NCBI GenBank assembly: GCA_013400115.1
Contig: VXBP01002775.1
Location: 274,046-338,045 of the forward strand
Direction of reading: 5' to 3'
Origin: Rhinopomastus cyanomelas
Taxonomy: Eukaryota; Chordata; Aves; Bucerotiformes; Rhinopomastidae
DNA: 64,000 nt
The translations under genes were made by a program, and so were the position numbers. This document shows positions 1 through 10,599 of this stretch, in pieces. The notes under the pieces were generated by a model, which had not been told where the DNA came from, ran no database searches, and saw only the letters and a program-made list of their open reading frames with translations. How positions within the stretch are numbered: position 1 is the first letter of the stretch; every line of letters starts with the position of its first letter.

Positions 1-110
1 CCCTTCCTGGGCAACCTGTTCCACTGACCACTCTGTCAGGGAAGAAATTTTTCCTAATGTCCAATCTAAACCTCCTCTGCACAACATGAGGCCGTAACAC
101 TTGCGGTACC
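1..110 (-). mobile_element. CR1 fragment
   Basis: Middle of the CR1 3' region (CCTGGGCAACCTGTTCCACT onward). Its 3' tail lies outside the window, as judged from the identical copy at 2300-2534. Confidence 0.85.
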
Positions 111-236
111 AAGTAACTGTGTTCATTTAAAAATTATTCACAGAATCATAGAAACATTCTGGTGGGAAAAGACCCCCAGCATCATTGAGTCCAGCCACCT
201 ACCCTACCTTACAAGTTCACCCCTAAACCAGATCCC
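1..236 (+). repeat. Direct repeat, copy 1 (identical to 2425-2660)
   Basis: All 236 bases are identical to 2425-2660, including the unique spacer between two CR1 fragments. Identity stops inside a CR1, at the GATCCC shared by both. Copy 1 begins before the window. Confidence 0.97.
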
Positions 237-430
237 TCAACACCTCATCCAAATGATCCTCAAATACATCCAGGGATGGCGACTCAACCACCACCCCGGG
301 AAGCCCATTCCAGCACCTGACCACCCTTTCTGTGAAAAAATTCTTCTTAATATCAAGTCTAAACCTCCCCTGTTGTGACTTGAACCCAGTCCCTCTCGTT
401 CTATCACTTGTGAGAAGACACCAGCACCAG
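139..430 (-). mobile_element. CR1 fragment, chimeric at the duplication breakpoint
   Basis: Starts with the tail CACAGAATCATAGAAACATT and includes ACAAGTTCACCCCTAAACCA, typical of one CR1 subfamily here. The 236/237 junction of the duplicated block lies inside it, so left and right halves probably come from two CR1 copies. Confidence 0.85.
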
Positions 431-500
431 AATTACTCTGGTTGGAAAAGAGCCCTGGGATCAACAAGTCCAACCATCTACCCTACCCTATTAAGTAGCA
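428..500 (-). mobile_element. Short CR1 3' fragment
   Basis: A second 3'-terminal CR1 piece (AATTACTCTGGTTGGAAAAG, then CCAACCATCTACCCTACCC) abuts the previous one head to tail. Confidence 0.7.
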
Positions 501-570
501 CAGGAGAAGAAGAAAGAGTTTAAGTACCACAAAATAAACACCATGCCTTCCAGAAGCAGCAACATAACAC

Positions 571-641
571 AGGGGGATTGGGCAAGATGATCTTTCGAGG
601 TCCCTTCCAATCCCTAATGATTCTATGAGTCTATGATTATG
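571..641 (+). mobile_element. CR1 3' tail (about 70 bp)
   Basis: Only the last 70 bp remain, from GGGGGATTGGGC to the ATTCTATGA tail. Confidence 0.85.
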
Positions 642-939
642 AAGTCAGAATGGAGGACTGAAAGCCCTGGACATTTTTGATCAAAGAAAAATGTCAAAAG
701 GTTGGATCTGGAGTCTGGAAAAGATGCCTGTTCCCTCTCCCACGTGCATGCCATGGGCCACACGAAGACTCACGGCAAAGCACACGATGATGCCTTCCCT
801 TTGTGAGCGACTGAAAGCAAAGTACAACGGATGTAGTCCAAGCACTCGTCTCAAAGGTTAACATGCAAACCGCTAGCCCTCCGAGGCAAAACCGTTGAGC
901 AGAAACGATGCTTACAAGTCAGAATACATGCTTTTCCTT

Positions 940-1320
940 TTCGTAGCCCGCTCTTGGCTTTGATGGCAGTATCAGAAAACAGGGCATGCATAATCAGCAA
1001 TATTGTAATCACACCGCGCGGAAGATCGCTGACCTTTCGGCGCGAGCTTTCAGGTGCAAGCCGCAGCACCCAGCCGTCCTTTCGTCTGCGTGACACATTT
1101 CGCACGCACCAAGGAAGGCAACTTTTTGACATCAACATCATTAGCCCTGGCACATTGACTCTCCTTGGCCGTGAGCTAACTTGTGTGAGATCTTGACATA
1201 ATCGTGTTAAGTGCTGCCACTTTGTGTAGCTGCCGTGGATGGAGCGGGAGGAATGGTATCAACAGCGCAGGCGTATGCTCTGCGCCGCGAGTTAATGAAG
1301 CCATTTGCACTGAAATTCTT
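940..1320. promoter_or_regulatory. CpG-retaining unique block, possible conserved element
   Basis: About 380 bp of non-repetitive sequence at moderate GC keep many CpGs (roughly two dozen by eye), unlike the rest of the intron. Open frames of 80 to 100 codons on both strands resemble no family I know. Retained CpGs away from an island can mean constraint or an unmethylated element. The block sits inside the 2424-bp duplicated unit. Confidence 0.35.
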
Positions 1321-1550
1321 GATATTTAGAGTTTTCTTTGCTTTAATTATGAAACCAATCTATATTATACTTTTTTTAAATAGGTCATTAATTAACATAT
1401 TGATCGGTGCAGAGAATGAGAGAAATATTCTTCCTAAAATTACATTTGGGTTTTTGAAGTTCTTCTCTATCCCTCTTAGAGGGCTGTGATCTGCTGACAG
1501 CCTGATGCCTCTTCACCATATTCATAAACAGCTGTAAGAGCTACAGCATG

Positions 1551-1592
1551 ATGATTTCAGGTCTCCTTACAGATGATTTCAGGTCTCCTTAA
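1551..1592 (+). repeat. 22-bp tandem duplication
   Basis: ATGATTTCAGGTCTCCTTA occurs at 1551 and again at 1573, giving two tandem copies of a 22-bp unit in unique sequence. Confidence 0.9.
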
Positions 1593-1744
1593 CACCTGCA
1601 ATATGCTAAAGCCACCTGATACAAGGAACANATCTGTTTTTGTGCTTTTACAAAGAGCCACATCCAGCTTCTAGAATGCTGGTTATCTTCCAAGCACTCG
1701 AGACGTTCTAGGTGCTAGTGAACAGGGTTCAGTGGGCACCGTGG

Positions 1745-1815
1745 CATGAGACTGACAGCTGGACTGGATGACCTCACAGGTCTCTTTGGACCTTCCTGAT
1801 TCCATGATTCCGTGT
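1745..1815 (+). mobile_element. Old CR1 3' tail
   Basis: CTGGACTGGATGACC, a diverged CCTTCCTGATTCCATGATTC end. Confidence 0.65.
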
Positions 1816-2299
1816 GCATGCAGTTGACAGCTCTACGCAAAGCTTTCCCCCACAAACAAAACACACAGCATCAAATATGGGCAGCGTGCACATCTCCAGC
1901 CTCCAACAGATGTTTTCCGAGAAGAAATTAGTACAGTGACTGCCCTAGGAGCAGACAGCCAAAAGAAGCAGACAAATCAGCAATTTTGGACTGTGTGAGC
2001 CTGCAGAAACTGCCTTTCCACCTCACAGTGAGAATATGGTCAAGAAAAAGCTGAAGGAAGCTTGTGGGCCATTTGATGTCTTTTCCTATACATATTTCTT
2101 ACTATTAATCTGCATAAACATGCAAACATCTGGTTAATAAAGAAGGAGGAAGAGATTCTGTGCTTTGGTGGGATGGTCTGAATGGGCAGTTATGCCAACA
2201 AACTGTTCAATTTTGAGAAAGACTGAAGAAAAACAGACAAATACAGGACTTAATCCTCTGGTGCACTTGTACCCATGTTGTTACCTGGAGATAATAGAA

Positions 2300-2534
2300 A
2301 TGTAGAATCATCAAGGTTGGAAGATCATCCAAGATCACCCAGTCCAGTCATCAAGTCAATCCCACCCTGTCCCCCAGGGCCATCTACTTGGATTTTGAAC
2401 ACTTCTAGGGATGGCAACTCCATTCCCTTCCTGGGCAACCTGTTCCACTGACCACTCTGTCAGGGAAGAAATTTTTCCTAATGTCCAATCTAAACCTCCT
2501 CTGCACAACATGAGGCCGTAACACTTGCGGTACC
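2300..2534 (-). mobile_element. CR1 fragment
   Basis: Runs from the tail TAGAATCATCAAGGTTGGAA through CAATCCCACCCTGTCCCCCA to the region ending GAGGCCGTAAC. The right part is inside the exact repeat. Confidence 0.85.
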
Positions 2535-2660
2535 AAGTAACTGTGTTCATTTAAAAATTATTCACAGAATCATAGAAACATTCTGGTGGGAAAAGACCCC
2601 CAGCATCATTGAGTCCAGCCACCTACCCTACCTTACAAGTTCACCCCTAAACCAGATCCC
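2425..2660 (+). repeat. Direct repeat, copy 2 (identical to 1-236)
   Basis: The offset is 2424 bp. To the left of 2425 the CR1 extends back to about 2300, which predicts the same sequence just outside the left edge of the window. After 2660 the sequence diverges at once from copy 1, although both continue as CR1. Confidence 0.97.
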
Positions 2661-2824
2661 CCAACAGTAAACCTTTTAAACTCAAGATGTGGAGACTCAA
2701 CCATCACCCTGGGCAGCCCAGTCCGGTGTCTGACCACTCTTTCCGTGAAGAATTTTTGCCTGATGTCCAATCTAAACCTACCCTGCTGGGGCTTGAAACC
2801 CTTCCCTCTGGTTCTGTCAAAACC
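2563..2824 (-). mobile_element. CR1 fragment
   Basis: Same left half as the element at 139, but the right half (GTAAACCTTTTAAACTCAAG onward) is different and ends in CCCTCTGGTTCTGTC. Confidence 0.85.
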
Positions 2825-3238
2825 AGTCCTCAGTTCTGACCACTGAGTACTTTTGGACTTGGCCTGTCTCCCACCATTTAATTTGTCTACTTGTTATTCT
2901 GCGGTCACCTTTTGAGGTCTTTGAGCAAAAGCCGCTTCTCCCAGCAATGAGAGATAAGAGGATGTACTTTGCACATTCCTTAATCTCGATGTCATGAAAA
3001 TACTGTATCTTGGCCCCAGCAGAAACTTCATTGCCAATCCACCAGGGTGGATCTTAACACATGCAAGGCTATAGCCATCCAACTTTATAATTGTCTAATT
3101 ACTCCAGATAGCTCAGTAGGAATGCTTAGTTCAACATGTGTCTTGGAGCTTTGATGATCTGGGGCAAGGCAGCAAATTCTACCACATTTACAAAATACTC
3201 ATGAGACCACAAGTGAAGGCCCTAGAACCAGTTACAAA

Positions 3239-3365
3239 CACAGAATCACAGAACATGAGGGATTGGATTGGAAGGGACCTCGAAAGACCATCTAGTCCAG
3301 TCCCCCAGCCACAGCAGGATCACCTAGATCAAGTGGCACAGGAACACGTCCAGGTGGGTTTTTTT
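3239..3365 (-). mobile_element. CR1 3' fragment
   Basis: Tail CACAGAATCACAGAACATGA, then CCACAGCAGGATCACCTAGA. 5'-truncated after CCAGGTGGGTTTTT. Confidence 0.9.
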
Positions 3366-3570
3366 AAACTCGGAGGTGAATTATTTTTTCTGATGCACAG
3401 GACCTCTCTGGAGTAAAATGGTTTTGCCAAGATTTAAGCACAGGAGAACAAATCCCATACCAACAGCTGCTTTCTCAGTGCTTCCACCACTGTAAGGCAC
3501 GTGGGAAATCCAGGGGACCAGCAGCTTGCAGTAGGGAAGTGCACTAGCTAGCTGTTTAAGCAAATGCGAC

Positions 3571-3742
3571 AAGCCCTGGACTGGGCTGCCCAGGGGAGTT
3601 GTGGAGTCTCCTTCTCTGGAGACATTTAAAACCCCCCTGGATGTGTTCCTGTGTGACTTGATGCAGATGATCATGCTGTGGCAGGGGGACTGGACTGGAT
3701 GACTTTTCGAGGTTCATTCCAATCCCTACTGCTCTGCGATCA
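3571..3742 (+). mobile_element. CR1 3' fragment
   Basis: From CTGGACTGGGCTGCCCAGGG through GTTGTGGAGTCTCCTTCTCT to a diverged tail (CTACTGCTCTGCGATCACA). Confidence 0.9.
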
Positions 3743-3899
3743 CACAGGAAATACAGACACCTGGCTGAGCGCAAACACTTAGGTATCTGGGCTGGATCTA
3801 ACTCCATAAATGGTTTCCAGTGACAAACTCCTCTTCTGTGGCATGGCTTGCTTGTGACTCTCACCAGCTGAAGTGAGAAGCAACACGAAATGTAAATTA

Positions 3900-5020
3900 A
3901 ACTATTTTAATGTCCAGCTGAGAGGAGAACCACCTGTTTGGCTCCTTTTTTCTATTACAGTCCAGTAATAGCACAGATTTTGCCATTCTGCAAATCATAG
4001 GCTTAGTCCTGCCACTCAAAGCATCAACCCAAACCCAATTCCAGATTAAGTCTCCAGCATCAAAGAGGTTCTTCCACTGCACCTCCTCCTTCTCACAAAG
4101 AAGGATCCAATGTAAGATGTCCCATTTCACCTCACGACCACAAACCATAAGCTGTGATACCACAGATCATCTTGTCCCTAAGAGATTATCAAACATTAAA
4201 CTGAACGACATGTGTGGCCACCTTTGTCTGTGGATTCAGTAATTCACCCAAGAAGTCAGGCAAACGTGTCAAATGTTGTTTATTCTCATTTCTAATCACC
4301 TTTGTTAGACTGAATTCTCCCAATGCTTTCAACATAGCTGCTACACTCCTTTGAAGGCTTGTGATTACATTCTGCATAGTAACTGCTCCCTGTAGTTCAC
4401 TGTCAGGAGGTGAACTAGTAGGTCTGCATTCAACACATTTCATCCCAGTCCCCAAAGCCCTCATTCCCCCTGCAAAAATGCCTGGAGACTCTCAGAGCAC
4501 TGCCCTAAGTGCACACAACCCTCACTCCCGTTACACCATGAGCTTTCTCTTGACTACCCCTTAACCACCACATGCAGAAACACCACACACTCGTCGCTGT
4601 TATTCCAGCACTGTGTGCCTGCTGAGGGGGTGGAAATGCCCGAGTCTTCTTTATCACCAGTTATTGTCAGAGCAAAGCCTACTGGACTAAGCACAACAAT
4701 TTCACCCTAGGAAGAATAAACACTACTGTTCATGTAAAGAAAGGAAACGCAGCTAAACCCTGGATGTCCTTAGTGTTCAAAACTCATAGCTAATGACAAA
4801 AATTGCACGGAGTCCAATACAACTTCTCAGAACTACCCCTGGGTTTATGAGGATTTTGGTCATCCATAACAACCTTCAGAAAATCTGAGTTTATCTACAC
4901 TTATTTTTAGGCACGCAGGAAAAGAGGATTTCATTTTATCAAGCTTTACAGAAAAACTTGTGAAACCAAAAATAATTTACAGTAATAATATGCTGAAACT
5001 TCAACATCATCTCTGGATGT
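3900..5020. other. Intron sequence, no feature seen
   Basis: A/T-rich unique sequence. Short frames of 67 to 91 codons have no recognisable motif or splice framing. Confidence 0.6.
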
Positions 5021-5021
5021 T

Positions 5022-5168
5022 GAGTCACCATCTCTGGATGTGTTTAAAAGTTGCTTAGAGATGGTGTTGGGGGATCTGGTTTAGGGGTGAACTTGTAGAA
5101 TAGGGTTGATGGTTGGACTCGGTGATCCCAAGGGTCTTTTCCAACCTGAACGATTCTATGATTCTATA
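5022..5168 (+). mobile_element. CR1 3' fragment
   Basis: CACCATCTCTGGATGTGTTT to the tail GATTCTATGATTCTATA. Belongs to the subfamily with GGTTTAGGGGTGAACTTGTA. Confidence 0.9.
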
Positions 5169-5169
5169 A

Positions 5170-6228
5170 CAAAGGTTGAAAATCTGTGGAAGTATACACA
5201 CAATCTAGTTTGTCCCACCACTCTGGAGGCTTGATTTTTCAATCTTAAAATCCTCGATAAATAGAATTTCTTCAGAATGCATGAAAAGAAATCCCTTCTA
5301 TACCAACAGCTAGTATCTCCCATAGAAAGAGTCTATGCTAAAGCAGTATCTTGTTCACGCTCAGAAACTGATGTCTGTCTTCTACATAATACACGATTAG
5401 TGCCCATTATGCCATGAATGAATGTGCTGTAAGATACCACAGCAAATCTGTAAACTTCCAGCTCTACCACCACGCCTTGTAGCAGTCAATACTACATTTC
5501 ACACTACCAATGAGTAGCGTAACACAGTGATAAATGCATGTAAGTCTTTTCTGTGGCAAATAAATTCCACTTCATAGCCAAATATTGGTCGCAGAATAGG
5601 CTTCATCACAGGTAACTCGTGGGAAGTAGAAGCTCAGGTTCACTTCTATAACATCTGCAGATGTATCTGGAACACTGAGTTCACGATTGATTTTATACCT
5701 GAACAGACTGGAACAAATATCAAGGGCATTTGCTTCTTCATCAATAAATCTAATCTACAGCCATAGAATGATGTTAATAAATGTGTCTTCAAGGATGATC
5801 CTAACTGCAGGTAGTAGAACAGATCTTGAATGTAAATGGTTCTGTGCATAGAGAACACTTTGTTGTGTTTATATTCTCTGCCCAAGGTAAATATAACTTC
5901 AGCCAAACTTTCCCTGATGACTAGAGGCAAGGTTTCTTTACAGCTCAAGTTAACAAAGTGCTCGTAACTGCAAGTACTTCAGACAAGAAATATCACTTAT
6001 CTCAGCTGTTCATAAGGTACCTAAATCACCAGGCCTCCTTTTCTTAAGAAGCAGAAAAACACTCCCTTGTATAAGCTCCTGTTTCTTTTTTCAGCTGTTT
6101 CCCACTGCTTCCAGAGGGCAACTATATTTACAGCAGAGCAATGACCTTGTAGCAACAGTTTAATACACCAAAGCACAAAGCAGAAAACAAAGAAAGCAAA
6201 AGCCCTTTCATGGAGCCAAGGAAGCCTC
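5170..6228. other. Intron sequence, no feature seen
   Basis: Unique A/T-rich sequence between a CR1 and the 44-bp minisatellite. A 100-codon minus frame at 5646-5948 is not recognised. Confidence 0.55.
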
Positions 6229-6478
6229 CATGCCCTGGACTGTAGACCTGGCAACAAGCTGAATGTGTAGTCCATGCCCTGGACTGTAGACCTAGTGACA
6301 AGCTGAGAGGGTAGTCCATGCCCTGGACTGTAGACCTAGTGACAAGCTGAATGTGTAGTCCATGCCCTGGACTGTAGACCTAGTGACAAGCTGAGAGGGT
6401 AGTCCATGCCCTGGACTGTAGACCTAGTGACAAGCTGAATGTGTAGTCCATGCCCTGGACTGTAGACCTAGTGACAAG
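6229..6478 (+). repeat. 44-bp minisatellite, 5.7 copies, alternating variants
   Basis: Units start at 6229, 6273, 6317, 6361, 6405 and 6449 (partial), each beginning CATGCCCTGGACTGTAGACC. The second half alternates strictly between GAATGTG (units 1, 3, 5) and GAGAGGG (units 2, 4), so the array behaves as an 88-bp dimer. Unit 1 differs from the others by GGCAACAAG in place of AGTGACAAG. Confidence 0.95.
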
Positions 6479-7177
6479 TACAGAATATTCTCCCAATATT
6501 CTGCTGATACTTCACACTTACAAAGGAATTTGTTACTCTGAGTTTAAATACCTGCCTACTCTTTTGACCATCCTACCATAGTCCAAAGGAACACAGACTC
6601 CACTCATAACACCAGACAAACCAGGCACTTCAAAGTGTGAAAACAGCATCACAATCCACATCAGAGGAGCTGCTGAAGACCAAAGTTCAGCAACTGTGAA
6701 TAGGTGAAGGATGCATATTTGAAGAAGGACCGTAATTAAAGGTCTGCATCTCAGATTCCCATGGTCCAATAAGTGCCATAGATAGTAAAAGAATCTATAG
6801 GAAGGACCTGTTTTGGAGGAATGCAGACATATCTGGGATGCTCTGTCTTCACAGCTTGTCTAACAGACAGAGCCTGTTGGGTCAGACAGGCAAACCAATG
6901 CCTTTTCCACTGGCCTCAGTTGTACAGTCTTTGTATTTAGTGTTCATTTGGAGTAGGGCTCAAACACACAGGCCCAAAAACAGCTTTAATTGCCTTAGAA
7001 GCTAATGTGTCGTCACTCAGATTTCTTAAAAAGCTGAGAAAAGAGAAAGAAGAAAGGATTTCAAAGTCATCAGAGAAGAAAAGTCACCCTGTGAACCCAA
7101 ACTCTAACACACAAAGGTACCAACTTTCTAATTACTGTAGTGGACCAAATAAAATCTGTGGTAATAATCAATGTTCT

Positions 7178-7332
7178 TCAGTGTGAGGGTGGTTGATGGC
7201 TGGAACGGGCTGCCCCATCACTGGAGTCATTGGATGAGCTTCAGGCTTGATGAGGCTCAGAGCAACCTGACCTAGATAGAGTTATCCCTGTGTAGATGAG
7301 GTCCCTTCCAGCCTAGAACATTCTATCAGTCT
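7178..7332 (+). mobile_element. Old CR1 3' fragment
   Basis: Strongly diverged: GGCTGGAACGGGCTGCC, TGATGAGGCTCAGAGCAACC, GGTCCCTTCCAGCCTAGAAC. Probably one of the oldest CR1 copies here. Confidence 0.75.
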
Positions 7333-7339
7333 GCACTGA

Positions 7340-8525
7340 CGCAAGGAAGTAAAATTTTGACATGTTTCTCAAGCAGACCTTTTTTCTAATTGTCTCCACG
7401 AATCAGTGTCATATCAAGGGGACCTCAACAGCTTTTCATACGTGAAGACAGATTTCTAAGACAAAAGGTAGTGTTTTAAGTGGAAAGTTTTAATCCTGTG
7501 TTTCAGACGTGTCAAAGCAGGGCTTGTGAACATTTTCAAGGAAATGGATTGCCTCTGTTTTTTTCCACAGCACTTCAATAGAATTCCTAGACCCACAGTG
7601 AAAGAAAGCCTTTGCTCAAATGCTGCTGTCACAAAACAAGTGCTGCAGCATGTTTTTCAAAATAGTCCTAACTCCAAGGCATTCTTGTAAAGGTTGAGCA
7701 TTTGCCTCCAAAGCAGTCATGTTTCAGCAACGTTTTACTTCTCAGCTCAGTAAATATGTCAAAGGCAGGCTTGTTTTAGGTGAAAGCCAAGTAGGCTTTT
7801 AGGTCAACAGTCTGGCAGGAGCAAAACCAGCCATGAGAAAATGGAACAAAGTCTGCCAGTGAAACAGCCCTGAAAATCAAAGCTAGATGCTGCTTTGCAG
7901 AAGAACAAACAGGACTCTTCAGTGGTGGAAGAAGCTCCACCACGTCAGCAACTGTTTGGGACAGCAAGACCAGAAAACATAGTTCTCTGTAGCTCAACCT
8001 CCTCTGTAGCTCAATCTCTGTCGTGCTCTGGCCCTTCTGCCCACCCAACTGTTGGTTCCCTTCCTGCACAACAGTGGGGCAGAGCCAGAGCTACATTACT
8101 TGTGCAAAACCAGCTGGTTTGCTCTCTGTGCATGCTGCCACGTCGTGTCTCTTCACTGTGAAAGCTGGAACACCGCTTTCTGATGGAACAAGGGCAGACT
8201 TCCTTCAAACCCAAAGTACAGCGCAGGTAAAATGTGAGCTACTCAAATCAGGGAAGCAATTGAGGAAAGCCCTGCGTAACCCACTTAGGGTTTAGTGAAA
8301 AGCTCCTCTGGTAATGAGAGACGTGTTTCTGAGGAAACTCAGAGGCATCTTTCTCCTTATTGAGCTGGCTGCCTGGATAAGTCACCTCGCGTTAACCATT
8401 CAGAAAGATGCACTAACACCTCAGACCTCAGAAGAGCCCAGATTTCTAGTCGTATTCTGGGCAGACTGAACTCATTCAGACCACTGCGAGTTGTGTGAGA
8501 GGCCAGGACAGCGGACAGCACTCAC
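7340..8525. other. Intron sequence, no feature seen
   Basis: Mostly unique. Overlapping frames of 67 to 97 codons lie on both strands at 7776-8295 and look like chance. Confidence 0.55.
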
Positions 8526-8527
8526 TT

Positions 8528-8610
8528 CATAGAATCATGGAATCATTAGGGATTGGAAGGGACCCCAAAAGATCATCTAGTCCAACCCCCTGCCACAGCA
8601 GGATCACTTC
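8528..8610 (-). mobile_element. CR1 3' tail
   Basis: CATAGAATCATGGAATCATT to CCACAGCAGGATCACTT. Confidence 0.9.
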
Positions 8611-8926
8611 ACTTCTCACATAGCAGCCAAGTATTTGGAACACTTCCCTCAAAACCAGGAGACCAGTTTCCACAGAACAGGCACAGAGTACCTTCATCCA
8701 AAAGCTGGTGTTGAAGGCAATGCCTAGTATCCAAAATCCTCAGGGACAGCACAAGTGACAGCTCTAATGACTCCATCATTTATAGGAATGCTATACGATT
8801 CATTAGCAACCATCCTGCAAATAAGTCAGTGCCTTGTATCACAGAGATACCCAAGTGCACACAGTAATTCCAGGCTCTGATTCCTGGCTTGATAGAGGAG
8901 GGTAACTTGTGACACCCCTCTTTTTT

Positions 8927-9025
8927 CACAGAATCACAGAATGTTATGGGTTGGAAGTGACCTTGAAAGACCAACGAATTCAAACCCCTGCCACAGCAGG
9001 ACCACCTAGATTAGGTCACACAGAT
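8927..9025 (-). mobile_element. CR1 3' tail
   Basis: CACAGAATCACAGAATGTTA to ACCACCTAGATTAGGTCACA. It abuts the next CR1 head to tail. Confidence 0.85.
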
Positions 9026-9045
9026 TTGGCTTGGAACGTCTGCAG

Positions 9046-9455
9046 AGAATCACAGAATCACAGAATCATAAGGATGAAAAAGATCCTCATGATCATTGCA
9101 GAGGGATTGGACTAGATGATGTTTCAAGGTCCCTTCCAATCCCTAATGATTCTATGATTCTGTCATCAAGTCTAACCATCCACCTTACAACCTCAAACCC
9201 CTAAACCATCTCCTGAAACGCGATGTCTACCCATTTTCTGAACATTTCCAGGGGTGGTGCCTCTACCTGCTCCCTGGGCAGCCTGTTCCAAGACCTCATC
9301 ACTCTGTCTGGGAAGAAAGGAATTTTTTCTAATATTCAATCTGAACCTCCCCTGCTGCAACGTGGCCCCATTTCCTCTTGTCCTGTCACTAGTCTTTAGG
9401 GAGAAGACACCACAGACACTTAACCACAACCTCCTTTCAGGTAGTTGTAGAGAGA
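9046..9455 (-). mobile_element. CR1 fragment interrupted by a nested CR1
   Basis: Tail at 9046-9096, interrupted at 9097-9162, resumes at TCATCAAGTCTAACCATCCA and continues through CTGGGCAGCCTGTTCC and CCTCTTGTCCTGTCACTAG. The two parts join in the correct CR1 register when the insert is removed. Confidence 0.85.
9097..9162 (+). mobile_element. CR1 tail nested in an opposite-strand CR1
   Basis: A 66-bp tail (AGGGATTGGACTAGATGATG to GATTCTATGATTCTG) sits within the element at 9046-9455. TCAT is on both sides (9093-9096 and 9163-9166), compatible with a 4-bp target duplication. Confidence 0.8.
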
Positions 9456-10145
9456 AGGGGACTCCACAACCAGTCCGGGCAGCCTGTTGGCTTAACTTTC
9501 TGAATCACTAACCCGGTGATGACTCTCCAGCTGTGCACCAAACCTGCCTTGCCCTTCACGTGGAGATCCTTGGCGTTATGAATTTCATTCGGGGAAGACC
9601 AAGCGTAGAAGCCAGGGCTGGGATAACAAACTTGTTTTACGTGGCTAGAAAGCTTTTATAATCCCAGAATCACCTGGGGGATGTCAGCTCTGTATTTGTC
9701 TATTGCTAGACTGTAGAGCACAGAACGTGCACTCCCTGAGAAAAGAGAATAGATGATAAAAGAGCTGCTCTGCATGTTTGCTTCTCTACTGAAAAGTATT
9801 ATTTGTCTGAGCATATTTATTGTGCATTAAATTCCATTTTTGTTTGCACTTCACAGACACTGCCTACCAGCACAGATGTCCTGTGTTGAAAAACATGACA
9901 ATTTTGAAATGAAATTACTCGGCATATATAATATCAACAGATGTTTTGGAAATATGTCCTGCTCCCACACGCAGCAGGCTTCTGCTGCTCTCTGCCATGA
10001 GACATCCAAAGCAGCAGAATCCTCGTGAGGCTAATGGTTTTGAAGCAGACATCAGCCATCCTGGAGGAATTACTGCGTGAGTCTCCAACATGTCTCCATC
10101 TCTGGAGATACTCAAAACCCACCTGGACGTACAGACTGCTGTACA

Positions 10146-10420
10146 ATCACAGAACCACAGACTGGAAGGGACTGGAAGGGACCTTGAAAGATCATCCAGT
10201 CCAATCCCCCTGCTACAGCAGGATCACCTAGATCCAGTCACACAGGAACATGTTCAAGAGGGTTTTAAATGTCTCCAGAGGAGACTCCACATCCTCCCTG
10301 GGCAGCCCATTCCAGTGCTCTGTCACCCTCATCGTGAAGAAGTTTCTTCTCATATTGATGTGGAACCTCCTCTGTTCCAGCTCACACCCAAGTCCTGTCA
10401 CTAGATGCCACTGAGAAGAA
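10146..10420 (-). mobile_element. CR1 3' fragment
   Basis: Runs from ATCACAGAACCACAGACTGG to CCTGTCACTAGATGCCACTG. Contains a short internal repeat (GGAAGGGACT twice). A plus-strand CR1 scrap (TCTGGAGATACTCAAAACCC) lies just left at 10098-10125. Confidence 0.9.
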
Positions 10421-10424
10421 GGAC

Positions 10425-10595
10425 CTGCTCTGCCAGGAGGGTGGACTAGAGGATCTCTAAAGTCCCTTCCAAGCCCTACTATCTAAAATTTTATGATTTG
10501 ATGATTCTGTGATTTGATGATTCTGTGATTTGCTGATTCTGTGATTTGATGATTCCATGATTTGATGATTTTATGTTTCTATGACTCTATATCCA
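10425..10595 (+). mobile_element. CR1 tail with expanded 3' repeat
   Basis: CTCTGCCAGGAGGGTGGACT to CCCTTCCAAGCCCTACTATC, followed by the 16-bp repeat tract. It lies 5' to 5' against the minus-strand CR1 on its left. Confidence 0.85.
10495..10574 (+). repeat. 16-bp repeat expanded from a CR1 tail
   Basis: There are five copies of a 16-bp unit close to GATTTGATGATTCTGT, at the 3' end of the plus-strand CR1 that begins near 10425. Normal CR1 tails have two or three 8-bp units, so this is a local expansion with a longer derived unit. Confidence 0.85.
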
Positions 10596-10599
10596 AAGG

